A stretch of DNA of 64,000 nucleotides from NCBI RefSeq assembly GCF_002075885.1, contig NZ_MDET01000014.1, positions 1-64,000 on the forward strand, read 5' to 3'. This DNA is from Manganibacter manganicus (GTDB taxonomy: Bacteria; Pseudomonadota; Alphaproteobacteria; Rhizobiales; Rhizobiaceae). Positions 42,204 to 52,135 of the stretch are shown here, piece by piece; the stretch's first letter is position 1; each line of letters starts with the position of its first letter. The translations under genes were made by a program, and so were the position numbers. Below the pieces are notes generated by a model. It saw nothing but the letters and a program-made list of their open reading frames with translations. It was not told the origin of the DNA and searched no databases.

Positions 42204-43634
42204 ATGAGCTTCAAGGTAGCCATTCTCGGTCGGCCTAACGTCGGCAAGTCGACTCTTTTCAATCGCCTCGTCGGGCGCAAGCTGGCGCTCGTCGACGACA
42301 CGCCGGGCGTAACCCGCGATCGTCGGGTGCACGCGGCCAGGTTGTATGATCTTGTCTTCGACGTCATTGACACGGCCGGCTTTGAAGATGCGCCGGCTGC
42401 TAGCCTGTCCGGGCGAATGCGCGCGCAGACCGAGATCGCCATCGGCGAGGCTGATCTGGTATTCTTCCTGATCGATGCCAAGGCCGGCCTGATGCCCGAT
42501 GACCGCACCTTCGCCGATGTTGTGCGCCGCTCCGGCAAGCCGGTCGTTCTGGTTGCCAACAAGGCGGAGGCGCGCGGCGCGCAAGGTGGCATGCTGGAAG
42601 GCTGGGAACTCGGGCTTGGAGAGCCTATCCCGGTTTCCGCCGAACATGGCCAGGGCCTGCCTGATCTGCGCGATGCGGTTATAGAAGCGCTTGGTAAAGA
42701 GCGTGCGCTGGGGGGCGACGAGGACGACGACGAGGAAATCGCGGCGAGCGAAGTTCTGATCGGCGAGGATATCGCCGATCCCGACGCCGATGCGCCGGCC
42801 TATGACGAAACCAAGCCGCTGCGCATTGCCGTCGTCGGGCGTCCCAATGCGGGCAAATCGACGCTGATCAACGCCCTGATCGGCGAGGAACGACTCCTGA
42901 CCGGACCGGAAGCCGGCATCACACGCGATTCCATTTCCGTCGAATGGGAATGGCGCGGCCGCCATCTGAAATTGTTCGATACCGCCGGCATGCGCCGCAA
43001 GGCCCGCGTGCAGGAAAAGCTGGAAAAGCTTTCGGTGGCTGACGGATTGCGTGCCGTGCGCTTTGCCGAAGTCGTCGTCGTCGTCCTGGATGCCACCATT
43101 CCGTTCGAGAAGCAGGATCTGCAGATTGCCGACCTGATCGTGCGCGAGGGCAGGGCGCCGGTTATTGCCTTCAACAAATGGGACCTGATTGACAATCCGC
43201 AGCAACTCCTGTCCGAATTGCGCGAAAAGACCGAGCGGCTGCTGCCACAGGTGCGCGGCATTCAGGCGGTGACTGTCTCGGCTGAAACAGGGCGCGGCCT
43301 CGACAGGCTGATGGAAGCCGTTCTGCGCACGCACAGAATATGGAACAGCCGTGTCTCGACCGGCAAGCTCAATCGCTGGCTGGAGGGCATTCTCGCACAT
43401 CATCCTCCGCCTGCCGTCGCGGGACGCCGGCTGAAGGTCAAATATGTCACGCAGGCCAAGACGCGCCCGCCGGGTTTTGTCGTCTCCTGTTCGCGTCCCG
43501 ACGCGATGCCGCAATCCTATGTGCGCTATCTGGTCAACAATCTGCGCGAGGCATTCGACATGCCGGGCGTGCCGATCCGCATGGCGTTGCGTGCCTCGGA
43601 AAATCCGTTCGCTGGACGGGCGAAGAAGCGGTAA
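42204..43634 (+). CDS. der: Ribosome biogenesis GTPase Der (EngA)
   Basis: A 476-residue tandem GTPase. Domain 1 has G1 GRPNVGKST (about 9-17), G3 DTAGF and G4 NKAE; domain 2 has GRPNAGKST (about 212-220), DTAGM and NKWD. An acidic linker ([13 protein letters not shown]) lies between. A C-terminal KH-like domain follows ([20 protein letters not shown]). Der assembles the 50S subunit and is essential in most bacteria. It follows the YfgM-like gene after 6 bp. Confidence 0.97.
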   Translation: MSFKVAILGRPNVGKSTLFNRLVGRKLALVDDTPGVTRDRRVHAARLYDLVFDVIDTAGFEDAPAASLSGRMRAQTEIAIGEADLVFFLIDAKAGLMPDDRTFADVVRRSGKPVVLVANKAEARGAQGGMLEGWELGLGEPIPVSAEHGQGLPDLRDAVIEALGKERALGGDEDDDEEIAASEVLIGEDIADPDADAPAYDETKPLRIAVVGRPNAGKSTLINALIGEERLLTGPEAGITRDSISVEWEWRGRHLKLFDTAGMRRKARVQEKLEKLSVADGLRAVRFAEVVVVVLDATIPFEKQDLQIADLIVREGRAPVIAFNKWDLIDNPQQLLSELREKTERLLPQVRGIQAVTVSAETGRGLDRLMEAVLRTHRIWNSRVSTGKLNRWLEGILAHHPPPAVAGRRLKVKYVTQAKTRPPGFVVSCSRPDAMPQSYVRYLVNNLREAFDMPGVPIRMALRASENPFAGRAKKR

Positions 43635-43760
43635 TACTATCATTCAATTTTGTTTCCTGTCGCGACATTCGGCCATCTGGACCGCGATGGGTGGCACAGG
43701 TAGAGATTGAGTGGGCACCGTTACAACCGATTGACTTGGATTTTCGAAGAGGAGACGCAA

Positions 43761-44300
43761 GTGAGCGAGATTTGGTTCCGCACGGGGGAGGCAACCGTCC
43801 TGGCGGCGGAAGGGCAGGCGACGGATGCTATGCCGGAGGTGGTCATCGGTTCGGTCAAAGGCCCGGTCGGCCATGCATTTGCTTCGATGATGGGGCAGAC
43901 GAAGGGCCACACACGCATGTTTGTCGTGCGTGATCTCAATCAGGCGGTCAAGCCGGCGGCGTTGATGACCACCAAGGCCACCATCAAGAACTCGGCTTAT
44001 GTCGAATTGTTTGGCGGTGTCGTGCAGGCGGCCATGGGCGACGCCATCGTCGATTGCCTGAGCGAGAATATCCTGCCGCGCGATCAGGCCGACGAATTGT
44101 GCATGATCATCACGGTCTGGCTCGATCCGCGCTGCGCCAGCGACGAGAACCTCGACAAGAAGGATCTTTATCGCACCAATTACGAGGCGACAAAGCTTGC
44201 GATTACCCGCGCCATGACCGGCAAACCGACCGTCGATGAACTGATTGCCAATCGCAAGTCGATCAAACACTACGCCCTGGACGGCGTGATCGACTATTGA
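43761..44300 (+). CDS. Formaldehyde-activating enzyme (Fae)-like protein, catalytic His absent
   Basis: A 179-residue protein of the Fae family: GPVGHAFASMMGQTKGHTRM, VKPAALMTTKATIKNSAYVE, LFGGVVQAAMGDAIVDCL, NYEATKLAITRAMTGKP. True Fae condenses formaldehyde with tetrahydromethanopterin and uses a histidine in the E-V-A-H-I-D-L-I-I-G stretch. The equivalent here reads DAMPEVVIG, with Met24 in the histidine's place. Classical activity is therefore doubtful, and no methanopterin pathway gene lies nearby. It starts with GTG behind AGAGGAGA. It stands alone between der and a cell wall hydrolase. Confidence 0.8.
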   Translation: MSEIWFRTGEATVLAAEGQATDAMPEVVIGSVKGPVGHAFASMMGQTKGHTRMFVVRDLNQAVKPAALMTTKATIKNSAYVELFGGVVQAAMGDAIVDCLSENILPRDQADELCMIITVWLDPRCASDENLDKKDLYRTNYEATKLAITRAMTGKPTVDELIANRKSIKHYALDGVIDY

Positions 44301-44324
44301 AGCCGGCTTTTTCCTGAAGTCAAT

Positions 44325-44366
44325 AACGGCCACCGGTCGGGGCTCGATCTTCGACCGGTGGCCGTT
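44325..44366 (+). terminator. Long perfect hairpin after the fae-like gene
   Basis: AACGGCCACCGGTCG and CGACCGGTGGCCGTT are perfect 15-bp arms with a 12-nt loop, starting 25 bp past the stop. The stem is very stable, but the following bases are CGCTATCG rather than a T-run. It may end transcription or stabilise the mRNA 3' end. Confidence 0.6.
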
Positions 44367-44465
44367 CGCTATCGTGGGTGTATCGCACCTCCCTGTTAAC
44401 CAACAATCAAGGTTAATGCTCCATCGTCTTTCCAGTGGGTTTTTTCGCGTTCTGGAGAGTTTTCC

Positions 44466-45653
44466 GTGCATCGACGTTTTGTTGAGCGGTTGCGCGCCGC
44501 AGCCGATGGCAGGTCGCGCTCGCTGCTCTCTCCGCTGGTTGTCGGGCTTGGCATCTGGGTGGGCTTTCCCAGCGCGACTGCCTATCAGGACATGACAAGT
44601 CTGGTATCCGGGCTCGAATCGCCCGGTACACGCTGGAATGCCTATATCGAAAAATCAGCGGCCGGCTCCATACAGGCGGCTGACATGCCCTTTACCGATT
44701 CCAGCGCCGTCGCCGGTTCGCTGTCGGGTGCCGGCGTCGAATTGCCGGGCGTCGGCACGGTCGCATTTCGGTCCAAGAGCGGTCTCGTTGGAGAAACGCC
44801 CGACGAGGACCGCGTCATGCGCGCCGACAAGGGCAACCGGGTAATGAAAATCGTGCCGGTTGCTCCGCCGAAGAATTTCAGTGCCGGTTCCCTGTTCGAG
44901 CGTACCAGCTATCTGCTGCGTCCAAGCATGAACAGCGGCATGAAACTGGCGTTCGCTAAGCCAAAGATCAAAGGGGAGGAAGTGCAGATCGCTTCCACCT
45001 TCCACATTCGCGAAGCTCGCAAGCCGAATTTCGACGTGCCGCCTATGCTTGCGAAACTGTTCAACGACAACAAGCCGGACGTGCTGGCTACTGCGTATGC
45101 CTCCGCCGATCCGGATTATGCCAAGGCTTCGCCATTCGAGGTTCTGCTCAAGGACAAGAAGCCGAATGCCGGCCGTTTCATTCCGCCAATGTCGGAAGGT
45201 GATCACGCCTGGATGGAAAACCCGCTGCCGCCGAGCGTCTTCTCCAAGAAGGAGCAGTCCTGCCTGGCCAATGCGATCTATTTCGAGGCCCGCAGCGAAT
45301 CGATGCGCGGTCAGGCGGCTGTCGCCCAGGTCGTGCTCAATCGAGTGCGCAATCCGGCTTATCCGGGTTCCATATGCGGTGTGGTGTACCAGAACCAGAA
45401 TTGGCGCAACGCCTGCCAGTTTTCTTTTGCCTGCGACGGCCACAAGGATGTGGTGCGCAGCCACAGCCATTACAAACTAGCCAAGGAAATCGCCATGGCG
45501 GTGACGGCCGGCAAAATCTTCTTGCCAGAAGTCGGTTCGGCGACGCATTACTACGCCAACTATGTCAATCCCGGCTGGGCGCGGACCATGCACAGGATGA
45601 CCAAGATCGGCCTGCATATTTTTTACCGTACCTATGGCGGCGGCTGGAGTTGA
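44466..45653 (+). CDS. SleB-type cell wall hydrolase
   Basis: A 395-residue envelope protein. The N-terminus carries basic residues then a hydrophobic signal/anchor (SPLVVGLGIWVGFPSATAY). After a low-complexity middle, the C-terminal Hydrolase_2/SleB domain spans about 270-395: CLANAIYFEARSESMRGQAA (catalytic Glu), VAQVVLNRVRNPAYPGSICG, QFSFACDGH, SATHYYANYVNPGWA. It should cleave peptidoglycan glycan strands (lytic transglycosylase-like). It begins at GTG. A terminator-like hairpin follows. Confidence 0.88.
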   Translation: MHRRFVERLRAAADGRSRSLLSPLVVGLGIWVGFPSATAYQDMTSLVSGLESPGTRWNAYIEKSAAGSIQAADMPFTDSSAVAGSLSGAGVELPGVGTVAFRSKSGLVGETPDEDRVMRADKGNRVMKIVPVAPPKNFSAGSLFERTSYLLRPSMNSGMKLAFAKPKIKGEEVQIASTFHIREARKPNFDVPPMLAKLFNDNKPDVLATAYASADPDYAKASPFEVLLKDKKPNAGRFIPPMSEGDHAWMENPLPPSVFSKKEQSCLANAIYFEARSESMRGQAAVAQVVLNRVRNPAYPGSICGVVYQNQNWRNACQFSFACDGHKDVVRSHSHYKLAKEIAMAVTAGKIFLPEVGSATHYYANYVNPGWARTMHRMTKIGLHIFYRTYGGGWS

Positions 45654-45660
45654 AGCAGCC

Positions 45661-45691
45661 TTTGGCCAACAGACCTCCAGTGGCCAAATTT
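45661..45691 (+). terminator. Terminator candidate after sleB-type gene
   Basis: TTTGGCCA (45661-45668) and TGGCCAAA (45681-45688) form a perfect 8-bp stem with a 12-nt loop, followed by a short T-run. It lies 7 bp past the hydrolase stop and about 195 bp before the atp operon. Confidence 0.5.
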
Positions 45692-45885
45692 CGTGGATTC
45701 GCGCGCTTTGCATCCAGCCCTGCGGTGGGCACGATGTCGCATCCCCATAAGTTCCTGATTTCATAATACAAAATGTGGTGTGGTGAAGTTCCGTCCGTGG
45801 CTTGACGGGTGGAAGCCCTCTATCTATGTTGCGCCCGAATTGGATGCGGGCGAACGGAGACGTTTCGGCCGGGAAAGGGGTTGCG

Positions 45886-46287
45886 ATGGCCGGGCAGAAA
45901 AGGCCAGGCGGAACCGGCGATACCGGACCCGACCCTCGCCGCGATGCCGGCATCCGTGACGACGATCTTGAGCGCCGCCGGCGCGATCTCGGAGCATCGC
46001 TTGCCGAGAGGATGCCGGGCCGGTCCGAGGGAAAAGACGGGAAACCGGAGAGTAGCGCCACTGGATATGCCCAGGCGGTCAAGCTTTCTGGCGAATTCAT
46101 TGCCGGAGTGGCTGTCGGTGCCGCACTTGGCTGGGCGATCGATCGTTGGGCGGGAACATCGCCTTGGGGCATGATCGTCTTTTTGCTCCTCGGCTTCGGC
46201 GCTGGCATATTGAATGTCCTGCGTTCAGCGGGGCTGGTTGCTGACTTCGGCCAGGCTGACAAACGGCCATCCGGCCGGGATGAATGA
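45886..46287 (+). CDS. atpI: ATP synthase assembly/accessory protein AtpI
   Basis: A 133-residue protein: a charged N-terminal half (DDDLERRRRDLGASLAERM) and two transmembrane helices (SGEFIAGVAVGAALGWAIDR and SPWGMIVFLLLGFGAGILNV). This is the alphaproteobacterial AtpI, which helps c-ring assembly or magnesium handling. It begins the F0 operon, 74 bp before atpB. The start at 45886 is set by AAAGGGG; upstream in-frame ATGs lack such a site. Confidence 0.88.
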   Translation: MAGQKRPGGTGDTGPDPRRDAGIRDDDLERRRRDLGASLAERMPGRSEGKDGKPESSATGYAQAVKLSGEFIAGVAVGAALGWAIDRWAGTSPWGMIVFLLLGFGAGILNVLRSAGLVADFGQADKRPSGRDE

Positions 46288-46361
46288 AACAAGCGCGGTG
46301 TCGCAATTGACGACCGCGCAAGAGCAGGGGCCGCGCAAGGCGGCTTTGATGGGGAAGGCAA

Positions 46362-47120
46362 GTGGCAGCTGACAAGGTCGATCCGATCCACCAGTTCCAG
46401 ATTCACACGATCGTGCCCCTGCATATCGGCGGCTATGATGTGTCCTTCACTAATGCCTCGCTGTTCATGGTCATTGTCGTGCTGCTGACGGGTGGGTTCC
46501 TTTACCTGTCCATGGCGGGGCGCGGCATGGTTCCGACGCGCCTGCAGTCGATCTCTGAAATGTGCTATGAGTTCACGGCCTCCATGCTCAAGGACGCCGC
46601 CGGCACGCAGGGCATGAAGTTCTTTCCCTTCGTGTTCTCGATCTTCATGTTCGTTCTGGTGGCGAACCTGCTTGGCCTGTTTCCTTATTTCTTCACCGTA
46701 ACCAGCCACATCATCGTTACCTTTGCGCTGTCGATGCTGATCATCCTGACCGTGGTTGTCTATGGCTTTGGCAAGCACGGGTTCCGGTTCCTCAAGCTGT
46801 TCGTGCCGAGCGGCGTTCCGGTCGTGCTGCTGCCGCTGGTGGTGGCGATTGAACTGGTTTCGTTCCTGTCGCGCCCTGTCAGCCTTTCGGTTCGTCTTTT
46901 CGCCAACATGCTGGCCGGCCATATCACCCTCAAGGTTTTTTCCGGTTTCGTGATTTCGCTGAGCGCATTGGGCGCCGTCGGCGTCGCCGGCGCCGTGCTG
47001 CCGCTTGCGATGGCCGTGGCGCTTACAGCGCTTGAACTCCTAGTTTCGGCATTGCAGGCCTATGTCTTCGCCATTCTGACCTGCATGTACCTTAACGACG
47101 CCCTGCATCCCAGCCACTAG
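46362..47120 (+). CDS. atpB: F0F1 ATP synthase subunit a
   Basis: A 252-residue integral membrane subunit. The essential arginine is in [20 protein letters not shown], followed by the conserved Gln-containing last helix [20 protein letters not shown]. It forms the proton half-channels next to the c-ring. It starts at GTG (46362) behind GGGGAAGGCAA. It is the second gene of the F0 operon. Confidence 0.97.
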   Translation: MAADKVDPIHQFQIHTIVPLHIGGYDVSFTNASLFMVIVVLLTGGFLYLSMAGRGMVPTRLQSISEMCYEFTASMLKDAAGTQGMKFFPFVFSIFMFVLVANLLGLFPYFFTVTSHIIVTFALSMLIILTVVVYGFGKHGFRFLKLFVPSGVPVVLLPLVVAIELVSFLSRPVSLSVRLFANMLAGHITLKVFSGFVISLSALGAVGVAGAVLPLAMAVALTALELLVSALQAYVFAILTCMYLNDALHPSH

Positions 47121-47180
47121 GGCGGCTGGCACGGGCGATATTCCACTGCATTGCAACCAATTCCCATCAAGGAGAGAAAA

Positions 47181-47405
47181 ATGGAAGTTGAAGCAGCTAA
47201 GTACATCGGCGCCGGTATTGCTTGCCTCGGCATGGGCGGCGCAGGCATCGGCCTCGGCCACATCTTCGGCAACTATCTGGCTGGCGCGCTGCGCAATCCG
47301 TCTGCTGCCGATGGCCAGTTCGGCCGCCTGATTTTCGGCTTCGCCGTGACGGAAGCCATGGGCATCTTCTCGCTGCTCATCGCGTTGCTGGCTCTGTTCG
47401 GCTAA
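47181..47405 (+). CDS. atpE: F0F1 ATP synthase subunit c
   Basis: A 74-residue, two-helix proteolipid. Helix 1 has the glycine-rich [20 protein letters not shown]; the loop has ALRNP; helix 2 has the proton-carrying Glu58 in [19 protein letters not shown]. Rings of this subunit rotate as protons pass. Strong AAGGAGAG precedes the start, as expected for a subunit needed in many copies. Confidence 0.97.
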   Translation: MEVEAAKYIGAGIACLGMGGAGIGLGHIFGNYLAGALRNPSAADGQFGRLIFGFAVTEAMGIFSLLIALLALFG

Positions 47406-47462
47406 TCGATCACTGGAATAAGGCCCGCTGTGCACGCGGGCCTGCATGACGGGAACAAGCTG

Positions 47463-48032
47463 ATGTTCGTCACGACTGCTTATGCGGAAGAGGCTGCGCC
47501 CGCCGCTCAGGCCGGAACAGAGGTGCCGCATCAAGAAGGAGGGCATGAAAGCTTTCCGCCCTTCGACGCGACCACCTTTCCGTCCCAGCTTCTGTGGTTG
47601 GCGATCACCTTTGGCCTGTTCTATGTCTTCCTGAAGAAGACGGTGGTGCCGCGCATCGGCGGCGTCATCGAAGAACGCAGCAGTCGCATCACCTCTGATC
47701 TGGATCAGGCCGCGAAGCTGAAGGACGAGGCAGACGCCGCTGTTGCTGCTTATGAGCAGGAACTCGCGGAGGCCAAGACCCGCGCCAATGCCATCGGCCA
47801 GGAGGCGCGTGACGCTGCCAAGGCGGAAGCCGAGACGGCGCGCAAATCTGTCGAAGCCGACCTTGAAAGCAAACTTGCCGAAGCCGAAAGCCATATCGCG
47901 ACGATCAAGACCGCCGCGATGAAGGATGTCGGCGCCATTGCCGAAAGCACGGCGACCGCTATCATCGAGCGTCTGCTGGGCAAGGCGGACAAGGCCGATG
48001 TGGCCGCGGCCGTCAAATCCGCTGCCGGTTGA
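47463..48032 (+). CDS. atpF': F0F1 ATP synthase subunit b'
   Basis: A 189-residue subunit b' (AtpG in some annotations). An Ala/Glu-rich N-terminus precedes one membrane helix ([20 protein letters not shown]), then a long charged coiled coil ([20 protein letters not shown] and following). Together with AtpF it forms the peripheral stalk as an asymmetric b/b' pair, typical of alphaproteobacteria. It ends 9 bp before atpF. Confidence 0.93.
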   Translation: MFVTTAYAEEAAPAAQAGTEVPHQEGGHESFPPFDATTFPSQLLWLAITFGLFYVFLKKTVVPRIGGVIEERSSRITSDLDQAAKLKDEADAAVAAYEQELAEAKTRANAIGQEARDAAKAEAETARKSVEADLESKLAEAESHIATIKTAAMKDVGAIAESTATAIIERLLGKADKADVAAAVKSAAG

Positions 48033-48041
48033 GGAAAGATC

Positions 48042-48533
48042 ATGGACGCAACAGCTCTTGCAACTGTGTGGGCAGCGATTGCGCTGTTCATCTTCATCGG
48101 CATAATGATCTATATCAAGGTTCCGGCCATGGTGACGAAGTCGCTGGACAGCCGGGCCGGCAAGATCCGCGACGAACTCGCCAATGCGCGTCAATTGCGC
48201 GAGGAAGCGCAGAAACTGCTCGCCGATTACCAGCAGAAGCGCAAGGAAGCCGAGCAGGAAGCCGCGGCCATTGTCGAGGCGGCAAAGCATGATGCCTCGG
48301 TGCTGGCCAAGGAAGCGCATGAGCGCACCGAGGAATATGTCGCCCGTCGTACGGCACTTGCCGAACAGAAGATCGGCCAGGCCGAGCGCGAGGCGATTGC
48401 CGAAGTGCGTGCCAGTGCCGTCGATCTTGCTGTCGAGGCTGCCCGCAATGTGCTGGCCAGCCAGGCAGGCGGCAAGGCCGGAGCGGACCTTTTCAAGGCA
48501 TCGATGGCCGAAGTAAAATCCAAGCTCAACTGA
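48042..48533 (+). CDS. atpF: F0F1 ATP synthase subunit b
   Basis: A 163-residue subunit b: an N-terminal membrane helix (TVWAAIALFIFIGIMIYIKV), then the stalk coiled coil (LANARQLREEAQKLLADYQQ). It pairs with b' in the peripheral stalk. It is the last gene of the F0 operon; a clear intrinsic terminator follows, and the F1 genes are not in this window. Confidence 0.95.
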   Translation: MDATALATVWAAIALFIFIGIMIYIKVPAMVTKSLDSRAGKIRDELANARQLREEAQKLLADYQQKRKEAEQEAAAIVEAAKHDASVLAKEAHERTEEYVARRTALAEQKIGQAEREAIAEVRASAVDLAVEAARNVLASQAGGKAGADLFKASMAEVKSKLN

Positions 48534-48560
48534 GCCGCCTCGCAGCCGCATCGATTGACG

Positions 48561-48591
48561 AAGCCGTTGGGGGAAACCCGGCGGCTTTTTT
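48561..48591 (+). terminator. Intrinsic terminator of the atp F0 operon
   Basis: AAGCCG (48561-48566) pairs with CGGCTT (48582-48587), with an inner GGG/CCC pairing, and a run of T follows. It lies 27 bp after the atpF stop and also separates it from the convergent rnhB gene. Confidence 0.8.
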
Positions 48592-48620
48592 CTTTCCCGG
48601 ACCGGGTGGTGGGGGTTTGG

Positions 48621-49286
48621 TCAGTTCCGGCCGGTTTCGAGCCGCAGCGGCGCGAAGGAAAAGCGGTGCAGGCGCTTGATCGGCCCGTGCGTCTGGAGGG
48701 CGGTTCGATGGCGAACCGTCGCATAGCCCATATGCACCTCGAATCCGTAATGCCCGTGATGATTGCCGCAATCGGCCATCATGCGGTCGCGCAACACCTT
48801 GGCGACGATCGAGGCTGCGGCGATCGATTGCGAACGCTGGTCGCCGCGCACCAGTGCCCGCCCCGCACAGGGCAGGCCGGGTGGCACATCGCGGCCGTCG
48901 GCCAGCGCCAGCTTCGGGGCGAGCGGCAATCCGCACAGCGCGCGGCGCATCGCTTCCAGACTGGCTTTGAGGATATTGCTGGCATCGATCCCCTCGGCGG
49001 AGATCGAGGCCATCGACACGCCCAGCGCACGGCCGAGGATATTTGAAAACAGGGCTTCGCGCTGGTGCGCATTGAGGCGCTTGGAATCGTCCAGGCCTTC
49101 GGGAATATTGTCCGGATCGAGCACCACGGCCGCCGCCACGACCGGCCCGGCCAGTGGTCCGCGCCCGGCTTCGTCCATGCCGGCGACAGGCCATAGACCA
49201 TCTCTCCTCGCCTTCGTTTCGAAGGAGAAATCGGGTCTTTCCACAATCTCGAAGAGAAGCGGAGAATCAGGGCGGGTGCGAAGCAT
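48621..49286 (-). CDS. rnhB: Ribonuclease HII
   Basis: A 221-residue RNase HII. The conserved start [20 protein letters not shown] carries the first catalytic Asp-Glu pair, [16 protein letters not shown] follows, and [16 protein letters not shown] and [17 protein letters not shown] supply the other acidic site and the GRG-adjacent helix. It removes ribonucleotides from RNA-DNA hybrids. The start at 49286 gives the family's usual short N-terminal extension. Confidence 0.95.
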   Translation of the reverse strand: MLRTRPDSPLLFEIVERPDFSFETKARRDGLWPVAGMDEAGRGPLAGPVVAAAVVLDPDNIPEGLDDSKRLNAHQREALFSNILGRALGVSMASISAEGIDASNILKASLEAMRRALCGLPLAPKLALADGRDVPPGLPCAGRALVRGDQRSQSIAAASIVAKVLRDRMMADCGNHHGHYGFEVHMGYATVRHRTALQTHGPIKRLHRFSFAPLRLETGRN

Positions 49287-49429
49287 AGCGCGGCGAACTT
49301 CGCATTGGCCCCGATTCTCCGCAAGCCCTTGCAGCCGGTGGGGTAACGGACTGCAAGGGCGCCGTCCTGCAACCGGGGGACAGGGTCGACGGTATTGATC
49401 GAAGGCAGGCGTCTGCCGTACCCGGATAT

Positions 49430-50635
49430 TCAAAGCAGCATCAATTGCTCGTTCTCACGCGGTGCGGCCATGAATTGATCCGTGCGCAATTGCCGCCGCT
49501 CGACATTGAGGCCGAGCCGCTTGGCTGCGATCTCGAAGCGCCGGCCGATCTGCCAGGCATAGGGACCGGCGCCCTTCATGCGCTTGCCCCACTCGGAATC
49601 GTAATCCTTGCCGTCGCGCATCGAACGGATCAATGTCATGACGTGCCGGTAGCGGTCGGGATAATGACGCAGCAGCCAGTCCTTGAAGATCGGCGAAACC
49701 TCCAGCGGCAGGCGCAGCACCACATAGCCGGCCTCGCGCGCGCCGGCGGCATGGCCTGAATCGAGGATACGCTCCATCTCCGCATCAGTCAGGCCGGGAA
49801 TGATCGGCGCCACCATCACCGAAGTCGGGATACCGGCTTGGCTCAATTGCCGGATCGCTTCCAGCCGTTTGGTGGGTGTCGATGCGCGGGGCTCTATGGT
49901 GCGCGCTAGCATGCGGTCGAGCGTCGTCACCGAAAGCGCCACCTTGGCAAGTCCGCGCTCGGCCATGCGCGCTAATATGTCGATGTCGCGCGTCACTAGC
50001 GCCGATTTGGTGACGATGCCGACCGGATGGCCGCGCGCTTCCAGCACTTCGAGGATTTCGCGCATGATGCGATGCGCCTTCTCGATCGGCTGATAGGGAT
50101 CGGTGTTGGTGCCGATGGCGATGGTTCGTGGTTGGTAACCCTGTTTCGACAATTCCTTGTCGAGCAGGCGTGCGGCATCCGGCTTGGCGAACAGCTTCGA
50201 TTCGAAATCGAGCCCCGGCGAAAGGCCCATATAGGCGTGGGTCGGGCGGGCGAAGCAATAGACGCAGCCATGTTCGCAGCCGCGATAGGGATTGATCGAA
50301 CGGTCGAAGGAGATGTCGGGCGACTGGTTGCGGGTGATGATGGTACGCGGCTTTTCAACCTGCACTTCGGTCTTGAAAGGCGGCAATTCCTCGAGTGAAT
50401 CCCAGCCGTCGTCGAAAACATGGCGGCTGACCGGCTCGTAGCGGCCTGATGGGTTGATGCCGGCGGCGCGGCCGCGATTGCGTTCCGGCCTGGCGCGGAT
50501 GCCGCTCTGTTCGATGATTGCATTCGCCATTTCGGTTCGTCCGGCTCCGAAGGCTGCAATGTCTGCACGCACGATCTGTTCCATTCTGGCCCTCTCGAAA
50601 GGGTTGTCTGCTGGCTGACGAATCGCTGTTCTCAT
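49430..50635 (-). CDS. PA0069-family radical SAM protein
   Basis: A 401-residue radical SAM enzyme. The 4Fe-4S motif is C-E-H-G-C-V-Y-C within [15 protein letters not shown]. The SAM barrel elements [37 protein letters not shown] and [18 protein letters not shown] are those of the PA0069/Rv2578c family (spore-photoproduct-lyase-like), whose reaction is unknown. An AGGAATAATTTC upstream supports the ATG at 50635. It is divergent from a glycosyltransferase gene. Confidence 0.9.
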   Translation of the reverse strand: MRTAIRQPADNPFERARMEQIVRADIAAFGAGRTEMANAIIEQSGIRARPERNRGRAAGINPSGRYEPVSRHVFDDGWDSLEELPPFKTEVQVEKPRTIITRNQSPDISFDRSINPYRGCEHGCVYCFARPTHAYMGLSPGLDFESKLFAKPDAARLLDKELSKQGYQPRTIAIGTNTDPYQPIEKAHRIMREILEVLEARGHPVGIVTKSALVTRDIDILARMAERGLAKVALSVTTLDRMLARTIEPRASTPTKRLEAIRQLSQAGIPTSVMVAPIIPGLTDAEMERILDSGHAAGAREAGYVVLRLPLEVSPIFKDWLLRHYPDRYRHVMTLIRSMRDGKDYDSEWGKRMKGAGPYAWQIGRRFEIAAKRLGLNVERRQLRTDQFMAAPRENEQLMLL

Positions 50636-50724
50636 GAAATTATTCCTATATTGCGGAATGGAACAAAGCAAGAACAAATGCGATGAAGCTGGCGTATCCA
50701 TCCTGCGTCGGCTATTGCGCTGTG

Positions 50725-51231
50725 ATGCTCAGCGTTGTCATCGAAGCTCTGAATGTGGAGGCGGCACTCGCCCGGACGCTTGCCTCCCTGGTCGAAGGTG
50801 CGGTCGAGGGGGTGGTGCGCGAGGTTCTGGTGGTGGACGGTGGCTCTTCCGATAGCACCCGCGAGATCGCCGAACAGGCGGGGTGCACGGTGCTGAGCGG
50901 GATTGGGCTGGGCGAGGTCATCGCCGGAGCAAAGGGAAACTGGCTGTTGTTCATCGAGCCCGGCGCCCGGTTGAGCGAAGACTGGGCAGCGGGAACCGAC
51001 GCCTATATCGCCGCGCAGGCTGCGATGCCCGCGCGTTTCACCCCTTTGCGCGTGGGGCGGCGGCCACTGTTTACATGGAGTTTTGCGCGGCCTCGCGCTT
51101 TGTCGCAAGGCTTTCTCATTTCAAAAAAACGCGCTGCGGCTCGCGCGAAGAGCGCCGACAGCGCCGAGGCGCTCGTCCGTGGCATGGCGGCAAAGACCTT
51201 GCCCGTTGGCATCTGGCCGGCGGCATCATAA
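50725..51231 (+). CDS. Family 2 glycosyltransferase-like protein (short)
   Basis: A 168-residue GT-A fold protein: MLSVVIEALNVEAALARTLA, then VREVLVVDGGSSDSTREIAE and AGCTVLSGIGLGEVIAGAKG. The VDGGSSDST motif is the sugar-nucleotide site of family 2 glycosyltransferases. The usual DxD is replaced by IEPGARLSEDW, and the protein is shorter than typical GT2 enzymes, so it may act on a small lipid substrate or be degenerate. The start at 50725 begins the first strand; 50683 is an alternative. Confidence 0.75.
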   Translation: MLSVVIEALNVEAALARTLASLVEGAVEGVVREVLVVDGGSSDSTREIAEQAGCTVLSGIGLGEVIAGAKGNWLLFIEPGARLSEDWAAGTDAYIAAQAAMPARFTPLRVGRRPLFTWSFARPRALSQGFLISKKRAAARAKSADSAEALVRGMAAKTLPVGIWPAAS

Positions 51232-51898
51232 CCGGCAAGACGCACTTCACCGTTGCCACGCCCGGCTTTCACCATCTGGCCATTTCAAAGAACGGACCTT
51301 TCTTGATGAAAGGTCGGGAAGACGGGCGGCCGTTCAGTCGCTCATCTAGGTATTCTGTTTTCGCTATCTTGAGACGGTGACATGACACGCCTGTCTCGTT
51401 ACTTTGAGGGGGCGGCACCCAAACCTCCCTCATCGTCAGGAGGCAGCGTGAGTTGCCGTCTCGAACGACGCACAGTTCCAACCACAACCGTCCTCACCCA
51501 GAATAAGAGCGGGGCGGTGCCGGGTTCCTGAGGCTCAGAAGTGCAGCCGCACCCACCTTCCTCATGCTGAGGAGCCGGCCTCGCCGGCATCTCGAAGCAG
51601 GCACAGCATAACTTGCCAGCGCAAGATGTGAGCACGAAGAGGCGAACCTCGAAGGGTGCAAGGCTCTGTCCATGCAAACCGGAGCGGCCCTCATGCGTCG
51701 ACGGCGCCTTCAGCGTGCAGCCGAAAGGAATGACGGGGCTAAGCTGTTCAGCCTGATGTCCAGCCATTTACCGAGACCAGCATGCAGGTCGCCAGCCTGC
51801 CTCAGAATGAAGGTGATGGTCGTTGAGAGGGAATGCCGGAAAAACAAAAGCGGCGGGATGAACCCGCCGCTTCCACGTTCCGAAAAACCGGGACGTAT
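51232..51898. other. Gene-free region rich in palindromic repeats
   Basis: These 667 bp have no convincing gene. They hold an inverted half-copy of the palindromic repeat (51421-51475), a second set of related blocks (51551-51664), and unremarkable sequence on both sides. Short open frames here are chance readings of the repeats. Confidence 0.7.
51421..51664. repeat. Palindromic intergenic repeats (copy C, rearranged)
   Basis: On the minus strand 51421-51475 reads GTGCGTCGTTCGAGACGGCA, then TGCCTCCTGACGATGAGGG, nearly the same as the start of the copy at 60925. On the plus strand, CCTTCCTCATGCTGAGGAG (near 51557) and GCGAACCTCGAAGGGTGCA (near 51641) are its other half. The order suggests insertion or inversion within one repeat. 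Confidence 0.7.
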
Positions 51899-52135
51899 TC
51901 AGTGATTGCCGAAATCGCGCTGGCGCAGGCGAACGGCCTCATCAGACGCGTTCTGGTTGTGGCCGGCATTCAGCAACTCATAAGTGCTGTTATGCACCGA
52001 AGAGGTGGTGGTGGCGTCAACAGCCTGCTGGTTGGCGATGGTGTTGATATCGCTACCGCCGACATAGGGGTTTTCGGCGAAAGCCGCGCCCGTCACGGTC
52101 AGAAGGGCGGCTGCGGCAAGAGCAATCTTTTTCAT
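51899..52135 (-). CDS. DUF680 small secreted protein
   Basis: A 78-residue protein with a clear signal peptide (MKKIALAAAALLTVTGAAFA) and a mature part ENPYVGGSDINTIANQQAVD, ending AVRLRQRDFGNH. This matches the DUF680 family, short exported proteins known mainly from Mesorhizobium and relatives. No function is assigned. The ATG at 52135 starts the signal peptide; the longer frame is not plausible. Confidence 0.82.
   Translation of the reverse strand: MKKIALAAAALLTVTGAAFAENPYVGGSDINTIANQQAVDATTTSSVHNSTYELLNAGHNQNASDEAVRLRQRDFGNH

Noticed and set aside
41436..43643. 735-codon minus-strand open frame opposite the YfgM-like gene and der
   Set aside because: Der is unmistakable on the plus strand; the antisense frame has no motif and arises from codon bias.
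45477..48551. Two long minus-strand open frames opposite the atp F0 genes
   Set aside because: All five plus-strand F0 proteins are complete with good starts; the antisense frames are His/Arg-rich composition artefacts.
51232..51898. Possible CRISPR-like repeats
   Set aside because: The repeats are palindromic mosaic blocks of uneven spacing shared with intergenic sites at 35.7 and 60.9 kb; there are no regular spacers and no cas genes.
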